Source: Spiribacter salilacus (lineage in GTDB: Bacteria > Pseudomonadota > Gammaproteobacteria > Nitrococcales > Nitrococcaceae). From it: a stretch of DNA of 64,000 nucleotides. Location of the stretch: positions 186,001 to 250,000 of the forward strand of contig NZ_WJPP01000004.1 of the NCBI RefSeq assembly GCF_009649225.1, given 5' to 3'. A program made the position numbers and the translations under genes. Below, piece after piece: positions 40,820 to 49,461 of the stretch; the stretch's first letter is position 1; each line of letters begins with the position of its first letter. Below the pieces are notes generated by a model. It did no database searches, was not told the origin of the DNA, and saw nothing but the letters and a program-made list of their open reading frames with translations.

Positions 40820-41966
40820 TCGGGTCACGCTGCGTTATTTTTGGCCCTTATTTTGGGTTGTGCTGCTAATGGTGTTCGCGCCCCTTTTTGGGGTGTGGGT
40901 GGCTGGTGGCGATCCTAGTGTTTTTGTCAGATTCCCGCCGCGCCCGCTGTCGGCCGCGCCAGGAAGTTTTACGCCATGGATCTTTGCCATCTATCTCGCT
41001 GCCATTTTGGCGGTTTTAGGCCCGTTTATCGTTAAGGTTTTCCAATCAACATTGCAAAGGTCGGCCCAACAAGGCATCTCGCAGCATCGGCTAGGTAGCT
41101 ATCCATGGTGGGGTTGGGCAGGGCTCGGGCTACTAATCATTAGCTGGGTGATTGCATGGGTGCCGATTGCCGGGCTTGAAGAGGCGCGCCGCCTGAGCTT
41201 TACGCCATTATGGGTGGGTTACACCGTTGCGGTGAGTGCTTGGGTTCAGCGGCGTGGTGGGCGCGTGATGATGATCGAAGAGCCTTGGCGGTTTTTGGCG
41301 CTTTTCCCAGCTAGTGCTTTGTTTTGGTATCTGTTTGAATTTTTGAACCAATTTACCGGCAATTGGATTTATGAAGGCACCGGAGTTGGTACGCACGAGG
41401 CGGTTCAATGGTTCCTGCGCTCGGCTTTGCCTTTTAGCACTGTGTTGCCGGCAGTGCTGGTTACGCGTGACTGGCTGGCCACTTGGCCGGCGGTTAGTGG
41501 CGGACTTGACCGCTTTGCCCCCATCAATCCAAAGCATCCTCAACGCTTTGCTTTCATTGCGCTGTTGCTTAGTGTGGCGGGTTTGATTGCCGTGGCAATC
41601 TGGCCGGATGCGCTCTATTCATTTTTATGGTCGGCGCCCCCATTATTGATGGTGGCGCTGCAGGCACTAAACGGGCAGCGTCACCTATTTATGCCCGTTG
41701 CCCAAGGGGATTGGCGGGATCCTTGGCTAACGGTGGTTGCCGCCTTGTTTTGTGGCTTGTGCTGGGAGTTGTGGAATGTGTTCAGTTTAGCCCGCTGGAC
41801 TTACCACATTCCGCATGCCCAAGTACTGCATTTGTTTGAGATGCCCTTACTAGGCTACGCTGGCTACTTACCATTCGGTATAACCTGTGCAGTGGCAGCA
41901 CAGCTTTTAACGGGCATGGATCCGCGAGCTCGGCATTGGGGAGGTACCCATGACAATACTAAGTAA
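40809..41966 (+). CDS. Polytopic membrane protein with a duplicated E-x2-N-x5/6-W-x-Y motif, unknown
   Basis: I do not recognise a named family. The 385-residue protein has about eight to ten membrane helices. Two similar blocks stand out: FEFLNQFTGNWIYEGTG (Glu at residue 177) and WELWNVFSLARWTYHIP (Glu at 320), the latter followed by EMPLLGYAGYLPFGI. Both have the form aromatic-E-x2-N-x(5-6)-W-x-Y at the end of a helix, which suggests an internal duplication. The ATG lies inside the end of the CinA-type gene (11 bases), and the 3' end shares 17 bases with the next gene, so it is probably translated together with the symporter genes. Confidence 0.75.
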   Translation: MASDRVTLRYFWPLFWVVLLMVFAPLFGVWVAGGDPSVFVRFPPRPLSAAPGSFTPWIFAIYLAAILAVLGPFIVKVFQSTLQRSAQQGISQHRLGSYPWWGWAGLGLLIISWVIAWVPIAGLEEARRLSFTPLWVGYTVAVSAWVQRRGGRVMMIEEPWRFLALFPASALFWYLFEFLNQFTGNWIYEGTGVGTHEAVQWFLRSALPFSTVLPAVLVTRDWLATWPAVSGGLDRFAPINPKHPQRFAFIALLLSVAGLIAVAIWPDALYSFLWSAPPLLMVALQALNGQRHLFMPVAQGDWRDPWLTVVAALFCGLCWELWNVFSLARWTYHIPHAQVLHLFEMPLLGYAGYLPFGITCAVAAQLLTGMDPRARHWGGTHDNTK

Positions 41967-42144
41967 ACGCAGTCTTTGGCTTATTGTCATGGCATTGCTG
42001 GTTGTGGCCGGCGTTTATGTGCCTTATGGCCTGCTTGGTGGGAGTTCGCCGAGTTTTATGATTGCGGGATTTTGGCTCTTATTTGGTGTTGGCGTGGCCA
42101 TTATGGTGATTTTGGGCACAGCACGTTGGAAGGATGAGTCATGA
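41950..42144 (+). CDS. Small two-helix membrane protein preceding the SSS symporter
   Basis: The 64-residue product has two hydrophobic helices (SLWLIVMALLVVAGVYVPYGLL and FMIAGFWLLFGVGVAIMVIL) and a short charged end (ARWKDES). It overlaps the genes on both sides, by 17 and 4 bases. Small membrane proteins in this position are common before SSS-family symporters and may be accessory subunits; I infer that role from position and size only. Confidence 0.7.
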   Translation: MTILSKRSLWLIVMALLVVAGVYVPYGLLGGSSPSFMIAGFWLLFGVGVAIMVILGTARWKDES

Positions 42145-43616
42145 TCTCACCTATCCTAATTTGGGCGGTGATTGGGGTATTTGCGCTGTTAGGAATAAGC
42201 ATCGCGGTGCTGGCGGCCCGGGCCAATACGGGCACGGTAACAGATTATTTTCTGGGTGGGCGTGCAGTGGGCGGCATGGTTGCAGGGCTGTCTTATGCAG
42301 CCACCACCTATTCGGCTTTTATGCTGGTGGTCTTAACGGGTTTAACCTATCGCGGCGGGATTGGCGCGCTTGGCTTTGAACTGATTTATTTTGCCGGTCT
42401 ATCCTTATTGGTATTGTTTGCGCCGCGTTTTTGGCTCGTTGCAAAACGCTGGGGTTTTATTTCTCCGGCTGAAATGGTGGGCGCGCGCTATGGAGACCGG
42501 CGCGTGGCGCAGGTTATGGCGGCGGTTAGCCTGATCTTCCTGTTGCCCTATTGCACCACCCAAATGGCGGGTATCGGTTTGCTCTTATCCGGTGTCACGG
42601 GTGGGTCTTTTAGTCTTTTTCAGGCCATTGCGGTTGGTGCCGCGCTGGCGATGTTCTGGTCGATCGTCGCGGGTCTGCGATCAGTGGCGTGGACCGATGC
42701 CGCACTCTCTGCCGTGATGGTGGTTTCCGGCGTGCTGGCGGTCGGGTTTGCGGTGTCTGCCTTAGGGGGCTGGGGTGAGTTTCTTTCGACGGCGCGCAGC
42801 GAACACGGCGAATGGCTCGATGTGCCTGGCCCGGGCTTGTGGAGTTTGAGCACATTTGTTGCGCTGTCGTTCCCATGGTTTTTCTTTGCACTATCCAATC
42901 CGCAGGTGAGTCAGCGTTTGTTTATTTTGCGCGACTTTGCCGCCATGCGCCGCATGATTCGATGGGTGTTGGGTTTTGGTTTGCTCTTTACGCTCATTGC
43001 TGTGGTGTGGGGGTTTGCGGCGCTACAATTGGCCCCAGATCTAGAAAACACGTCGATGGCAACGCCGGCATTGCTCACATCGGGAGTGATTCCGGTATGG
43101 GTTGCTCTGTTGTTAATTCTTGGCATTCTCTCAGCGGCCATTTCAACATTAGATTCGATTGCGCTGACAGTGGGTGCAATGGTTGCGCGTGATTTTCTGC
43201 CGCGTGTGATTGCTCCAACCGATGCGCAGCAGATTTTGGCGGGTCGTATGGTAATGGCGATTGTTATTTTATTTGCCAGTTACTTTGCACTGCAGCAGGC
43301 GCAAATCGTGCAGCAACTCGCCGCACTCTCGGCGGCGGGCTTGTTGGTTGCCGTGCCGCCCATTATCGGCGCGTTTTTTTGGCAACGTGGCACAGCTACG
43401 GGCGCGTTAGCCGGTATGTTAGGCGGGTCTGTGGTGGCGGTTTGGTTGGCAATGATTGCTAAAATTAGCGTTTTTGACCCGGTTTTGTCGTTTTCTGTGG
43501 CCGCCGTCAGCACAACGTTATTCGTTGTTGTAAGCCTAATTACCCGCCCGCGGGAGGATGCCTTAGACTTTCAGTCAGAGATTGCTGAGGCATTAGCGCG
43601 GCATCGTGCCTTCTAA
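42141..43616 (+). CDS. Sodium:solute symporter family (SSS) transporter
   Basis: The 491-residue protein has about 13 membrane helices with SSS family traits: TDYFLGGRAVGGMVAGLSYAATTYSAFMLVVLTG in the first two helices, ISPAEMVGARYGDRR and the Ser-rich LGILSAAISTLDSIALTVGAMVARDFLPR in the Na2-site helix (key part SAAISTLDS). The substrate (amino acid, carboxylate or vitamin) is not deducible. It begins in ATGA overlap with the small membrane gene. The last 24 bases overlap the chalcone-isomerase-like gene on the other strand. Confidence 0.9.
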   Translation: MISPILIWAVIGVFALLGISIAVLAARANTGTVTDYFLGGRAVGGMVAGLSYAATTYSAFMLVVLTGLTYRGGIGALGFELIYFAGLSLLVLFAPRFWLVAKRWGFISPAEMVGARYGDRRVAQVMAAVSLIFLLPYCTTQMAGIGLLLSGVTGGSFSLFQAIAVGAALAMFWSIVAGLRSVAWTDAALSAVMVVSGVLAVGFAVSALGGWGEFLSTARSEHGEWLDVPGPGLWSLSTFVALSFPWFFFALSNPQVSQRLFILRDFAAMRRMIRWVLGFGLLFTLIAVVWGFAALQLAPDLENTSMATPALLTSGVIPVWVALLLILGILSAAISTLDSIALTVGAMVARDFLPRVIAPTDAQQILAGRMVMAIVILFASYFALQQAQIVQQLAALSAAGLLVAVPPIIGAFFWQRGTATGALAGMLGGSVVAVWLAMIAKISVFDPVLSFSVAAVSTTLFVVVSLITRPREDALDFQSEIAEALARHRAF

Positions 43617-44186
43617 CAGGTCTTCGCGTAACGGTTTAGATAATGGCGATTGGTTATCTAGCCAAATGCCAAAGTAAATGGCCGCAAAGTCGGCGCCAGC
43701 CACAGTGCCGACTGGCTCACCGTTAAAGCTTAGTTGTGTGCCAACACCGGGAATATAGTCCATCCGATATCGATCTCCCTTTTCAACAGACTGAAAAAGG
43801 GCATGAAAGGCGTCAATCGAAGGCTGAAGGGCCTTTAATTCTTCCGGTGAGCGCTGCTCTGCAAGTTTGGTATTGGCTGCCAGAATAATGTCGTCTGCCG
43901 AGATGGTGTGGAAGTATTCAATTTCTAACCGCCGGGGTGTTTGATTTGCAAGTACCGCGTCAGATGTTGTGCCGTCAGGCAAATAAAGCCCGGCGGCATA
44001 AACAATAAAAACAATACGATAACGAACAATGCCCGTGCCGCTTAACGTTAACGACTGCTCATTGAGCATGATTTGGCGCGGGAATTCCGCACCATTTTGA
44101 GTGACAGTTGCCGCTGCTTGCTGGATACCCGATACCGCGAGTAAGCCTATTAGAATGGTTCTTGCTGCTATGCGGGTAACGTTCAT
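43593..44186 (-). CDS. Chalcone-isomerase-fold periplasmic protein
   Basis: The 197-residue precursor has a signal peptide (ARTILIGLLAVSGIQQAAA) and the bacterial chalcone-isomerase-like domain: LTLSGTGIVRYRIVFIVYAAGLYLP, LEIEYFHTISADDIILAA and FAAIYFGIWLDNQSPLSKPLREDLL, recognised by IVFKVYAAGLYL-like and G-IWL-x-P-S/L-x3-LR patterns. Plants use this fold for flavonoid cyclisation; bacterial members more likely bind fatty acids or other lipids and have no proven reaction. It overlaps the DUF3833 gene by four bases, a pairing seen in lipid-modification clusters. Confidence 0.85.
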   Translation of the reverse strand: MNVTRIAARTILIGLLAVSGIQQAAATVTQNGAEFPRQIMLNEQSLTLSGTGIVRYRIVFIVYAAGLYLPDGTTSDAVLANQTPRRLEIEYFHTISADDIILAANTKLAEQRSPEELKALQPSIDAFHALFQSVEKGDRYRMDYIPGVGTQLSFNGEPVGTVAGADFAAIYFGIWLDNQSPLSKPLREDLLEGTMPR

Positions 44187-44743
44187 GGGCTATCGTTCGC
44201 TTGCGGATTGCGTTGGAAAAATAGGGTGACGCGGCCAACTCGAAAACCAAATTTGGTGACATCGGCGGTGTTAATTAGCACCTCATCATCGATTAAGTAC
44301 ATCCAATCATTAAATTTCAGATTCCAAGTTTGATCGCCAACATCTAAAGCGAGCACATAGCTCCAGTTAAGTGCGTTACCGCTGCGCACACCGGAGGCAG
44401 ACCCAACTACGTCGCCTGCGGTCCCTCGGTAGGTTTGTTCGTCAATCCGTTCAATCTCCCAAACCCGGCGCTCGGTTTTTCCGTCGTCGTATTCAAAATG
44501 TTCATCGAGAATGATTTGGTCGCCATTGACTTGGCCATCGATATCTACCGTAAAACGCCGCTGTACCTTGCCATTTCTGGTTTGGAACATGCCCCAGGCT
44601 TTTACCTGCCCGTCAAAGTATTCTTCGAGTAAAAATTCTGGCGTTTGGTCTGCATAGTCATCAGGGCTGACGCCAGCGCAGGCCGTTAGGATGCTTACCA
44701 TGATGAAAATCACGGCTGCTTGGTAAAGTCGGGTTAACCACAT
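44183..44743 (-). CDS. DUF3833 family lipoprotein
   Basis: Start 44743 gives 186 residues with signal peptide and lipobox (VSILTAC). The mature part matches DUF3833: FLLEEYFDGQVKAWGMFQTRNGKVQRRFTVDIDG, then VWEIERIDEQTYRGTAGDVVG and LNWSYVLALDVGD, ending in FFQRN. An open frame reaches 44878 but that part overlaps the divergent gene. DUF3833 has no known activity; its genes often sit with chalcone-isomerase-like and cyclopropane-fatty-acid genes, so a lipid-related envelope role is likely. Divergent from the glutaredoxin-DUF3429 gene. Confidence 0.85.
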   Translation of the reverse strand: MWLTRLYQAAVIFIMVSILTACAGVSPDDYADQTPEFLLEEYFDGQVKAWGMFQTRNGKVQRRFTVDIDGQVNGDQIILDEHFEYDDGKTERRVWEIERIDEQTYRGTAGDVVGSASGVRSGNALNWSYVLALDVGDQTWNLKFNDWMYLIDDEVLINTADVTKFGFRVGRVTLFFQRNPQANDSP

Positions 44744-44814
44744 AATTTTCTCCCTTGCATCGATGGGTTGGAACCCTATCATGGGGCATCGGTTCAATTG
44801 TTGGGAGTCCTTCG

Positions 44815-45519
44815 ATGTCGCATGAAGCAGAAATCGCAAAGTTGCTGCGCAGTGAAGAGGTTGTGATTTTTCACTCACCCGTCACCGATTTAGGCGGCTT
44901 AGAAGAGGTGCTTGAGCAATCCGGGCGCACTTGGCGCACGGTGGAGTTGGGCATGGGCTCAGCAGATAGCCGCGATTTCTTTGCGGCACTTAAGGCACGA
45001 ACGGGTTTGCAGACGCTACCCCAGATATTTATTGATGGGCGGTTTGTGGGAGGGTTGCGAGCGGGGCAAGAGGCTTTGATGAAACGCGCTTCAGCGGTTA
45101 GTGCGGCTAAGTGGATGGGCTATCTGGGGTTGTTGCCCTTTATCTTTGCAGCGCTGGGTGTCTGGTTTGGGCTGCCGTGGGTAACGTCTGTGTTGGCTGC
45201 CTATGGCGCAGTCATTTTATCATTTGTTGGGGCCATTCACTGGGGGTTTGCGATGACCCAGCGTGGCGTGCGTCCTGAGGTTTTCTATGCCTCCGTTGTG
45301 CCAGCATTGGTGGCCTGGGGGGCTTTGTTAACCCCCAAAATTATTGGTCTGCCGTTGCTTGCTGCCGGCTTTATCGGATGGCGATTGTGGGAGCAAAGAG
45401 ATACCGGTCCACTTTTACCAGGATGGTTCCGTGCCATGCGCACAGTGTTGACGATTGGGGCAGTTGCTAGCTTGTTACTGGGATGGGCGGCGCTATTGCC
45501 ATTTATAAGTAGGGTGTAA
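44815..45519 (+). CDS. Cysteine-free glutaredoxin-like domain fused to DUF3429 membrane domain
   Basis: The 234-residue protein has an N-terminal thioredoxin-fold domain (residues 1-95) of glutaredoxin type: VVIFHSPVTD at the position of the CPYC active site, the cis-Pro strand TLPQIFIDGRFVGG (Pro69), and the closing helix. Then comes a DUF3429 domain with about five helices (WMGYLGLLPFIFAALGVWF, YGAVILSFVGAIHWG). No cysteine occurs anywhere in the protein, so the domain cannot do thiol chemistry and may only bind. I used ATG 44815; the open frame to 44755 is not conserved-looking. The 3' end overlaps cls by 17 bases. Confidence 0.85.
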   Translation: MSHEAEIAKLLRSEEVVIFHSPVTDLGGLEEVLEQSGRTWRTVELGMGSADSRDFFAALKARTGLQTLPQIFIDGRFVGGLRAGQEALMKRASAVSAAKWMGYLGLLPFIFAALGVWFGLPWVTSVLAAYGAVILSFVGAIHWGFAMTQRGVRPEVFYASVVPALVAWGALLTPKIIGLPLLAAGFIGWRLWEQRDTGPLLPGWFRAMRTVLTIGAVASLLLGWAALLPFISRV

Positions 45520-46888
45520 AAAGCCAAGCGATTGCATCGCGAATGCGTGGTAGCAGCCGGCGGTTGTCTAGCTCCTCAAGTTCAATGCGTTGAGAGGCAA
45601 GTCGCGCCGATTCAACATGATCAGCCATGGTCGCACCAAACTGCGCATCATAAATTTCAACAACCAACTCAAAATTAAGCCGCAGGCTGCGTGGATCAAG
45701 ATTAGCTGATCCCACTTGCGTGTAATGCCGATCAACAACGAAGAGCTTGCTGTGGTCAAACGAGCCATCTTGGTAATAAACGCGAACTCCCCATTTAACT
45801 AGTTCCCAAAGCATATTGCGGGTTGCCCAATGCATGAAGGGTAAATTATTTTTGCCCGGTAAAATGATATCGACTTGAGTGCCGCGTACGGCGGCTGCCT
45901 GCAGTGCAGCCACCAGCTCACGCGGTGGCAGAAAGTAAGGCGTCATAATAGCGATATGCTCGCGCGCAGCGGCCACAGCCCCTACCAGCACCATGGTGAG
46001 GCGGTGTAAATCTTCATCGGGGCCATCAATAATGGCGCGGCACAGGGCATCACCCCCTGTGCTCTGATGGGGCGTTGGCGCGGGGGCATTGCGATTTTTC
46101 GTTGTAAATTCCCAGTCATCTAAAAAAACTTGGTCAAGTTGCAGCGTTAATGGGCCATCAACGCGAAAATGCACATCTCGCTGGATTAAATGCCGATCGC
46201 CAATGTTCATACCACCGGTAAAAGCGGTTTGCCCGTCAATGAGTAGTAATTTGCGATGATTACGTAAATTGATGAGTGGGCTGGGTGGAATGAGCCGTGG
46301 CGGTAAGAAACGGGCGTGCGTTACGCCACGTCGACGCAGCGTCCAACGAATGGGCGGCCATGAGTACCATTCGCCAGCTCCATCAAGCAACACCCGCACA
46401 TCCACGCCGCGCGCCTGAGCGTTTGCAAGATGATCAACAAATTGCTGGCCCGTTGGATTATTCTCGAAAATGTAGGTCGATAGATAAATTCGTGTTTTGG
46501 CCGCGTCAATAGCGGCTAGCATGGCAGGGTAGGCCGCTTGCCCACCGATTAGTTCATGGACCGAGTTGCCATGGGTAAGCGGAAGCCCCGTTACGGCGTT
46601 TGAAATTTGTGCCTGAGTGCGAAATGCCGTGGGAATATCTTCAGGCACTTCGTCTTTTTCATGCTGAAACGGGCTCGATTCACTGCTACGCAGTCGTTGG
46701 GCTCTAACGCGAACTCGATTGATGCCAATTAGCAGATAGAGAATCGGGCCAATGACCGGGAATAACAGGCATCCGGCAATCCAGGCAAAAGCGGCGGCGG
46801 GCTCGCGCTTGTATAGTAAGGCATGCAAAGCGGCGCCGGTGGACATGGCCAGTACACCGATAACCACAATCCATTGTAATGATTGCAT
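45503..46888 (-). CDS. cls: Cardiolipin synthase
   Basis: Cls joins two phosphatidylglycerols to cardiolipin. The 461-residue protein has two N-terminal membrane helices (WIVVIGVLAMSTGAALHAL; AFAWIAGCLLFPVIGPILYLLIG) and two phospholipase D domains with HKD motifs: NHRKLLLIDGQTAFTGGMNIGD and DHSKLFVVDRHYTQVGSANLDPRS (key H-x-K-x4-D in each). Both active sites are complete. It is divergent from a LysM transglycosylase gene with only 34 bases between the starts. Confidence 0.95.
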   Translation of the reverse strand: MQSLQWIVVIGVLAMSTGAALHALLYKREPAAAFAWIAGCLLFPVIGPILYLLIGINRVRVRAQRLRSSESSPFQHEKDEVPEDIPTAFRTQAQISNAVTGLPLTHGNSVHELIGGQAAYPAMLAAIDAAKTRIYLSTYIFENNPTGQQFVDHLANAQARGVDVRVLLDGAGEWYSWPPIRWTLRRRGVTHARFLPPRLIPPSPLINLRNHRKLLLIDGQTAFTGGMNIGDRHLIQRDVHFRVDGPLTLQLDQVFLDDWEFTTKNRNAPAPTPHQSTGGDALCRAIIDGPDEDLHRLTMVLVGAVAAAREHIAIMTPYFLPPRELVAALQAAAVRGTQVDIILPGKNNLPFMHWATRNMLWELVKWGVRVYYQDGSFDHSKLFVVDRHYTQVGSANLDPRSLRLNFELVVEIYDAQFGATMADHVESARLASQRIELEELDNRRLLPRIRDAIAWLFTPYL

Positions 46889-46922
46889 TGTGTCTGGAGG
46901 CCTCCGCCGCTAGTATCTGAAT

Positions 46923-48413
46923 ATGGCTCGATTAGTTTGCTCATTACTGTGCCTTTTGTCTGTGCTGATGTCGACGGCAGGGGCAAGTGAGCGCGTGTTG
47001 CCACGGCCTGCAGAGCTCGAGCCGGCCGTCTCGTTTTGGAAGCAAATTTATACCGACGTCTCGGTAGACCAAGGGTTGATTCACGACTCGGGTCAAAATT
47101 TGGTGGTTTATGGTCAAATATCGGTAGCGCCGCCGCCGCATTGGGCCGAGCGTAGGCAGCAGGTGCGCCGCGGGCTTGAGCGCTATCGCAGTGCCTTTCG
47201 AGCATTAGCTGATCAGCAAGGCGTTCCTAACGATGCGTTACAAGCGCAAATCGCAGCGCGGTTGCCTTCGGATGTTCAGGTAGCGGATTACGAAGCAATT
47301 GCTGATCGGCTGCGTTTTCAAGGGGGCCTTAAAGAACGATTTTATGAAGGCCTCGTCAGATCTGGGCAATGGCGTGCACACATTCAAGCGGTTCTAGCGG
47401 CATACGATGTGCCGGAAGCGTTAGTTGCGTTGCCCCATGTAGAGTCTTCATTTAACGCGGTGGCACGCTCTCATGCCGGTGCAGCTGGGTTATGGCAGTT
47501 TACATCCGGTACCGGGCGTGAATATATGCGCGTTGATCCGGTGCTCGATGAGCGTTTAGACCCTTGGCTCAGTACAGAGGCCGCAGCCCAACTTTTGAGC
47601 CACAATTATGCGCAGCTCAATAGCTGGCCATTGGCAATTACCGCTTATAACCATGGCCTGAATGGCATGCGCCGCGCAGTGCGGGATGTTGGCACCAGCG
47701 ACTATGTGGCCATTCGTGATCGGTACAAAGGCGCGCGATTTGGGTTTGCATCACGCAATTTCTACCCGTCTCTGCTAGCCGCTGCCGAAGTCGATCAAAA
47801 TGCCGAGCAGTATTTTGGCCCCATTCCGTATGCGGATCCGGTTGTGCCAATTCGAGTCACTTTAGACTACTACGCGCCGATTGATGTACTCGCGAAGTCT
47901 CTGGGTCTGAGCAAAGCTGAGCTACAAGCATTAAATCCTGGATTAGGCCCATCCATTTGGGACGGCCGGAAGTTTGTGCCCAGTGGGTATGCACTTGCCT
48001 TGCCGGCTGACCCCCAGGTGGACTGGGTTGCCGCGGTAGATGCGCTTCCTCTGAGTCAGGTTTACCGAGATCAACGCCCAAGTATTGAGCACGTGATTGC
48101 GAGTGGAGAAACCCTATCGGGTATTGCAACTCGGTATGGCGTGGGCGTACAGGCATTAATGGCCGCTAATGGCGTGAGTAACGCCAATCGCATTCGTGCA
48201 GGCCAGCGCCTGCGTCTACCAACCGCAGGAGCCATGCCAACCCCTGTGGGTGGCGCTATGTACGTGGTACGCCCTGGCGATACCTTAGATGCGATTGCTG
48301 CAAGGCATGGGGTAAGCGTTGGCGAACTAGCGCAGCTGAATGCGCTGGATGATCCCAATCGACTGCGCGTAGGCCAAGAATTAGCGCTAGTTGAAGGTAG
48401 TGCTGGGCCCTGA
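46923..48413 (+). CDS. Lytic transglycosylase with two LysM domains (MltD-like, second copy)
   Basis: The 496-residue precursor has a cleavable signal peptide (LLCLLSVLMSTAGASE) rather than a lipobox, so it is probably periplasmic. The family 1 transglycosylase domain lies at about residues 155-260, with the catalytic Glu in ALPHVESSFNAVARS, then AGAAGLWQFTSGTGREYMRV and ITAYNHGLNGMRRA. Two C-terminal LysM repeats follow (HVIASGETLSGIATRYGV; YVVRPGDTLDAIAARHGV). It differs from the mltD at 34980 in anchor, LysM number and a long N-terminal region. Confidence 0.92.
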   Translation: MARLVCSLLCLLSVLMSTAGASERVLPRPAELEPAVSFWKQIYTDVSVDQGLIHDSGQNLVVYGQISVAPPPHWAERRQQVRRGLERYRSAFRALADQQGVPNDALQAQIAARLPSDVQVADYEAIADRLRFQGGLKERFYEGLVRSGQWRAHIQAVLAAYDVPEALVALPHVESSFNAVARSHAGAAGLWQFTSGTGREYMRVDPVLDERLDPWLSTEAAAQLLSHNYAQLNSWPLAITAYNHGLNGMRRAVRDVGTSDYVAIRDRYKGARFGFASRNFYPSLLAAAEVDQNAEQYFGPIPYADPVVPIRVTLDYYAPIDVLAKSLGLSKAELQALNPGLGPSIWDGRKFVPSGYALALPADPQVDWVAAVDALPLSQVYRDQRPSIEHVIASGETLSGIATRYGVGVQALMAANGVSNANRIRAGQRLRLPTAGAMPTPVGGAMYVVRPGDTLDAIAARHGVSVGELAQLNALDDPNRLRVGQELALVEGSAGP

Positions 48414-48455
48414 GTAGTATAAAGGCTTGTTAGGCAGCGGAGATGGGCAAAAGAT

Positions 48456-48965
48456 ATGATCGAGGCCATCAAACGTTTTTATGAGACTCACATCACCCCA
48501 GAGTCTGAAGATCAAAATGCCGCCGCGGTGCAGCACCGTCTACAACTTGCCTCGGCTGCTTTGCTCATCGAGATGGCGCAAGCCGACAATCAACGCCATA
48601 GCATGGAGTTTCAGGCCATTCATGATGGGATCATGGAGGTCTTTGATTTGAGCGCAGAAGAGACTGCGGAGCTGATAGAGCTTGCAGACGAAGAAGCCCA
48701 TGCCGCCACCGATCATTTCGAGTTCACCCATCTCATTAATGCCGGTTTTGATTACGCCGGAAAAACAAAACTCGTCGAATTACTGTGGCGGGTGTGTTTA
48801 GCCGATGCTGAAATGGACCGGTATGAAGAGCAGCTCGTGCGTAAAATTGCAGAGCTACTACACATTGAGCATAGTGATTTTATTGCCGCAAAACTTCGGG
48901 TCCAACGTGACTACAGCACCACAGGCCATCTTGATGATTTCGACGATTATGATGAGTCACGTTAG
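48456..48965 (+). CDS. TerB-family protein
   Basis: The 169-residue cytosolic protein has the helical TerB fold: LQLASAALLIEMAQADNQRHSMEFQAI and LVELLWRVCLADAEMDRYEEQLVRKIAELLHI, with two acidic A-D-x-x-x-x/A-D-A-E-M-D-x-x-E segments that look like the metal-binding half-sites of TerB. It is acidic and ends in DDFDDYDES. TerB proteins were found in tellurite resistance operons but most stand-alone ones have unknown roles. No other ter genes are nearby. The stop overlaps the next GTG. Confidence 0.85.
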   Translation: MIEAIKRFYETHITPESEDQNAAAVQHRLQLASAALLIEMAQADNQRHSMEFQAIHDGIMEVFDLSAEETAELIELADEEAHAATDHFEFTHLINAGFDYAGKTKLVELLWRVCLADAEMDRYEEQLVRKIAELLHIEHSDFIAAKLRVQRDYSTTGHLDDFDDYDESR

Positions 48966-49447
48966 TGCCGGTATTTAGAGCCCGTCAGGTCGCTAAAATT
49001 CGAGATGCAATTGCTGCTGGCCGTCAGGCGGTGCGACGGGCAGGTATCGCTGATCCGGTCGTATTTGCGCGTGCTTTTGTTGAGGCAGAGGGGGCGCAAC
49101 GCCCTGATGTGGAAGACGCCCAAGCGCATGCGGAGCTCGGTAAGCAGCTGCTCAGTCTTTTGGCAAAAAATCCGAATGCCGACTCAGCAGACCCAGATAT
49201 TCAAAGAGAGCTGCGGCGTGCGCGCGAACAAGCAAAATGGGCAATGCTGATGGAAGATGACTCAGTGGCCGGGTTTTTGCTGCAATTATCTGCCGATGCG
49301 TTAGAGACACCGCGTGGTGAAGCTCTAGCCCATCAGAGTTTTGGTTTAGGTCCGGGTATCTTTCGTAAAGCCGATATTCCGGTTTTACAACCGGAATGCG
49401 ATGGGGCAGTTTTCTTGCCCATCAGTCAACATGAAATTGAATCCTAA
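48965..49447 (+). CDS. Hypothetical soluble protein
   Basis: I do not recognise this gene. The 160-residue product is soluble, alanine-rich and largely helical, with a Q/R-rich middle (LRRAREQAKWAMLMEDDSVAGFLLQLSADALE) and a C-terminal part ending in VFLPISQHEIES. It has no signal peptide, membrane helix or metal motif. It starts with GTG on the TerB stop codon and is followed after 14 bases by a 48-codon membrane ORF, so the three probably form one unit. Confidence 0.65.
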   Translation: MPVFRARQVAKIRDAIAAGRQAVRRAGIADPVVFARAFVEAEGAQRPDVEDAQAHAELGKQLLSLLAKNPNADSADPDIQRELRRAREQAKWAMLMEDDSVAGFLLQLSADALETPRGEALAHQSFGLGPGIFRKADIPVLQPECDGAVFLPISQHEIES

Positions 49448-49461
49448 CGGGGAGTTTATTG

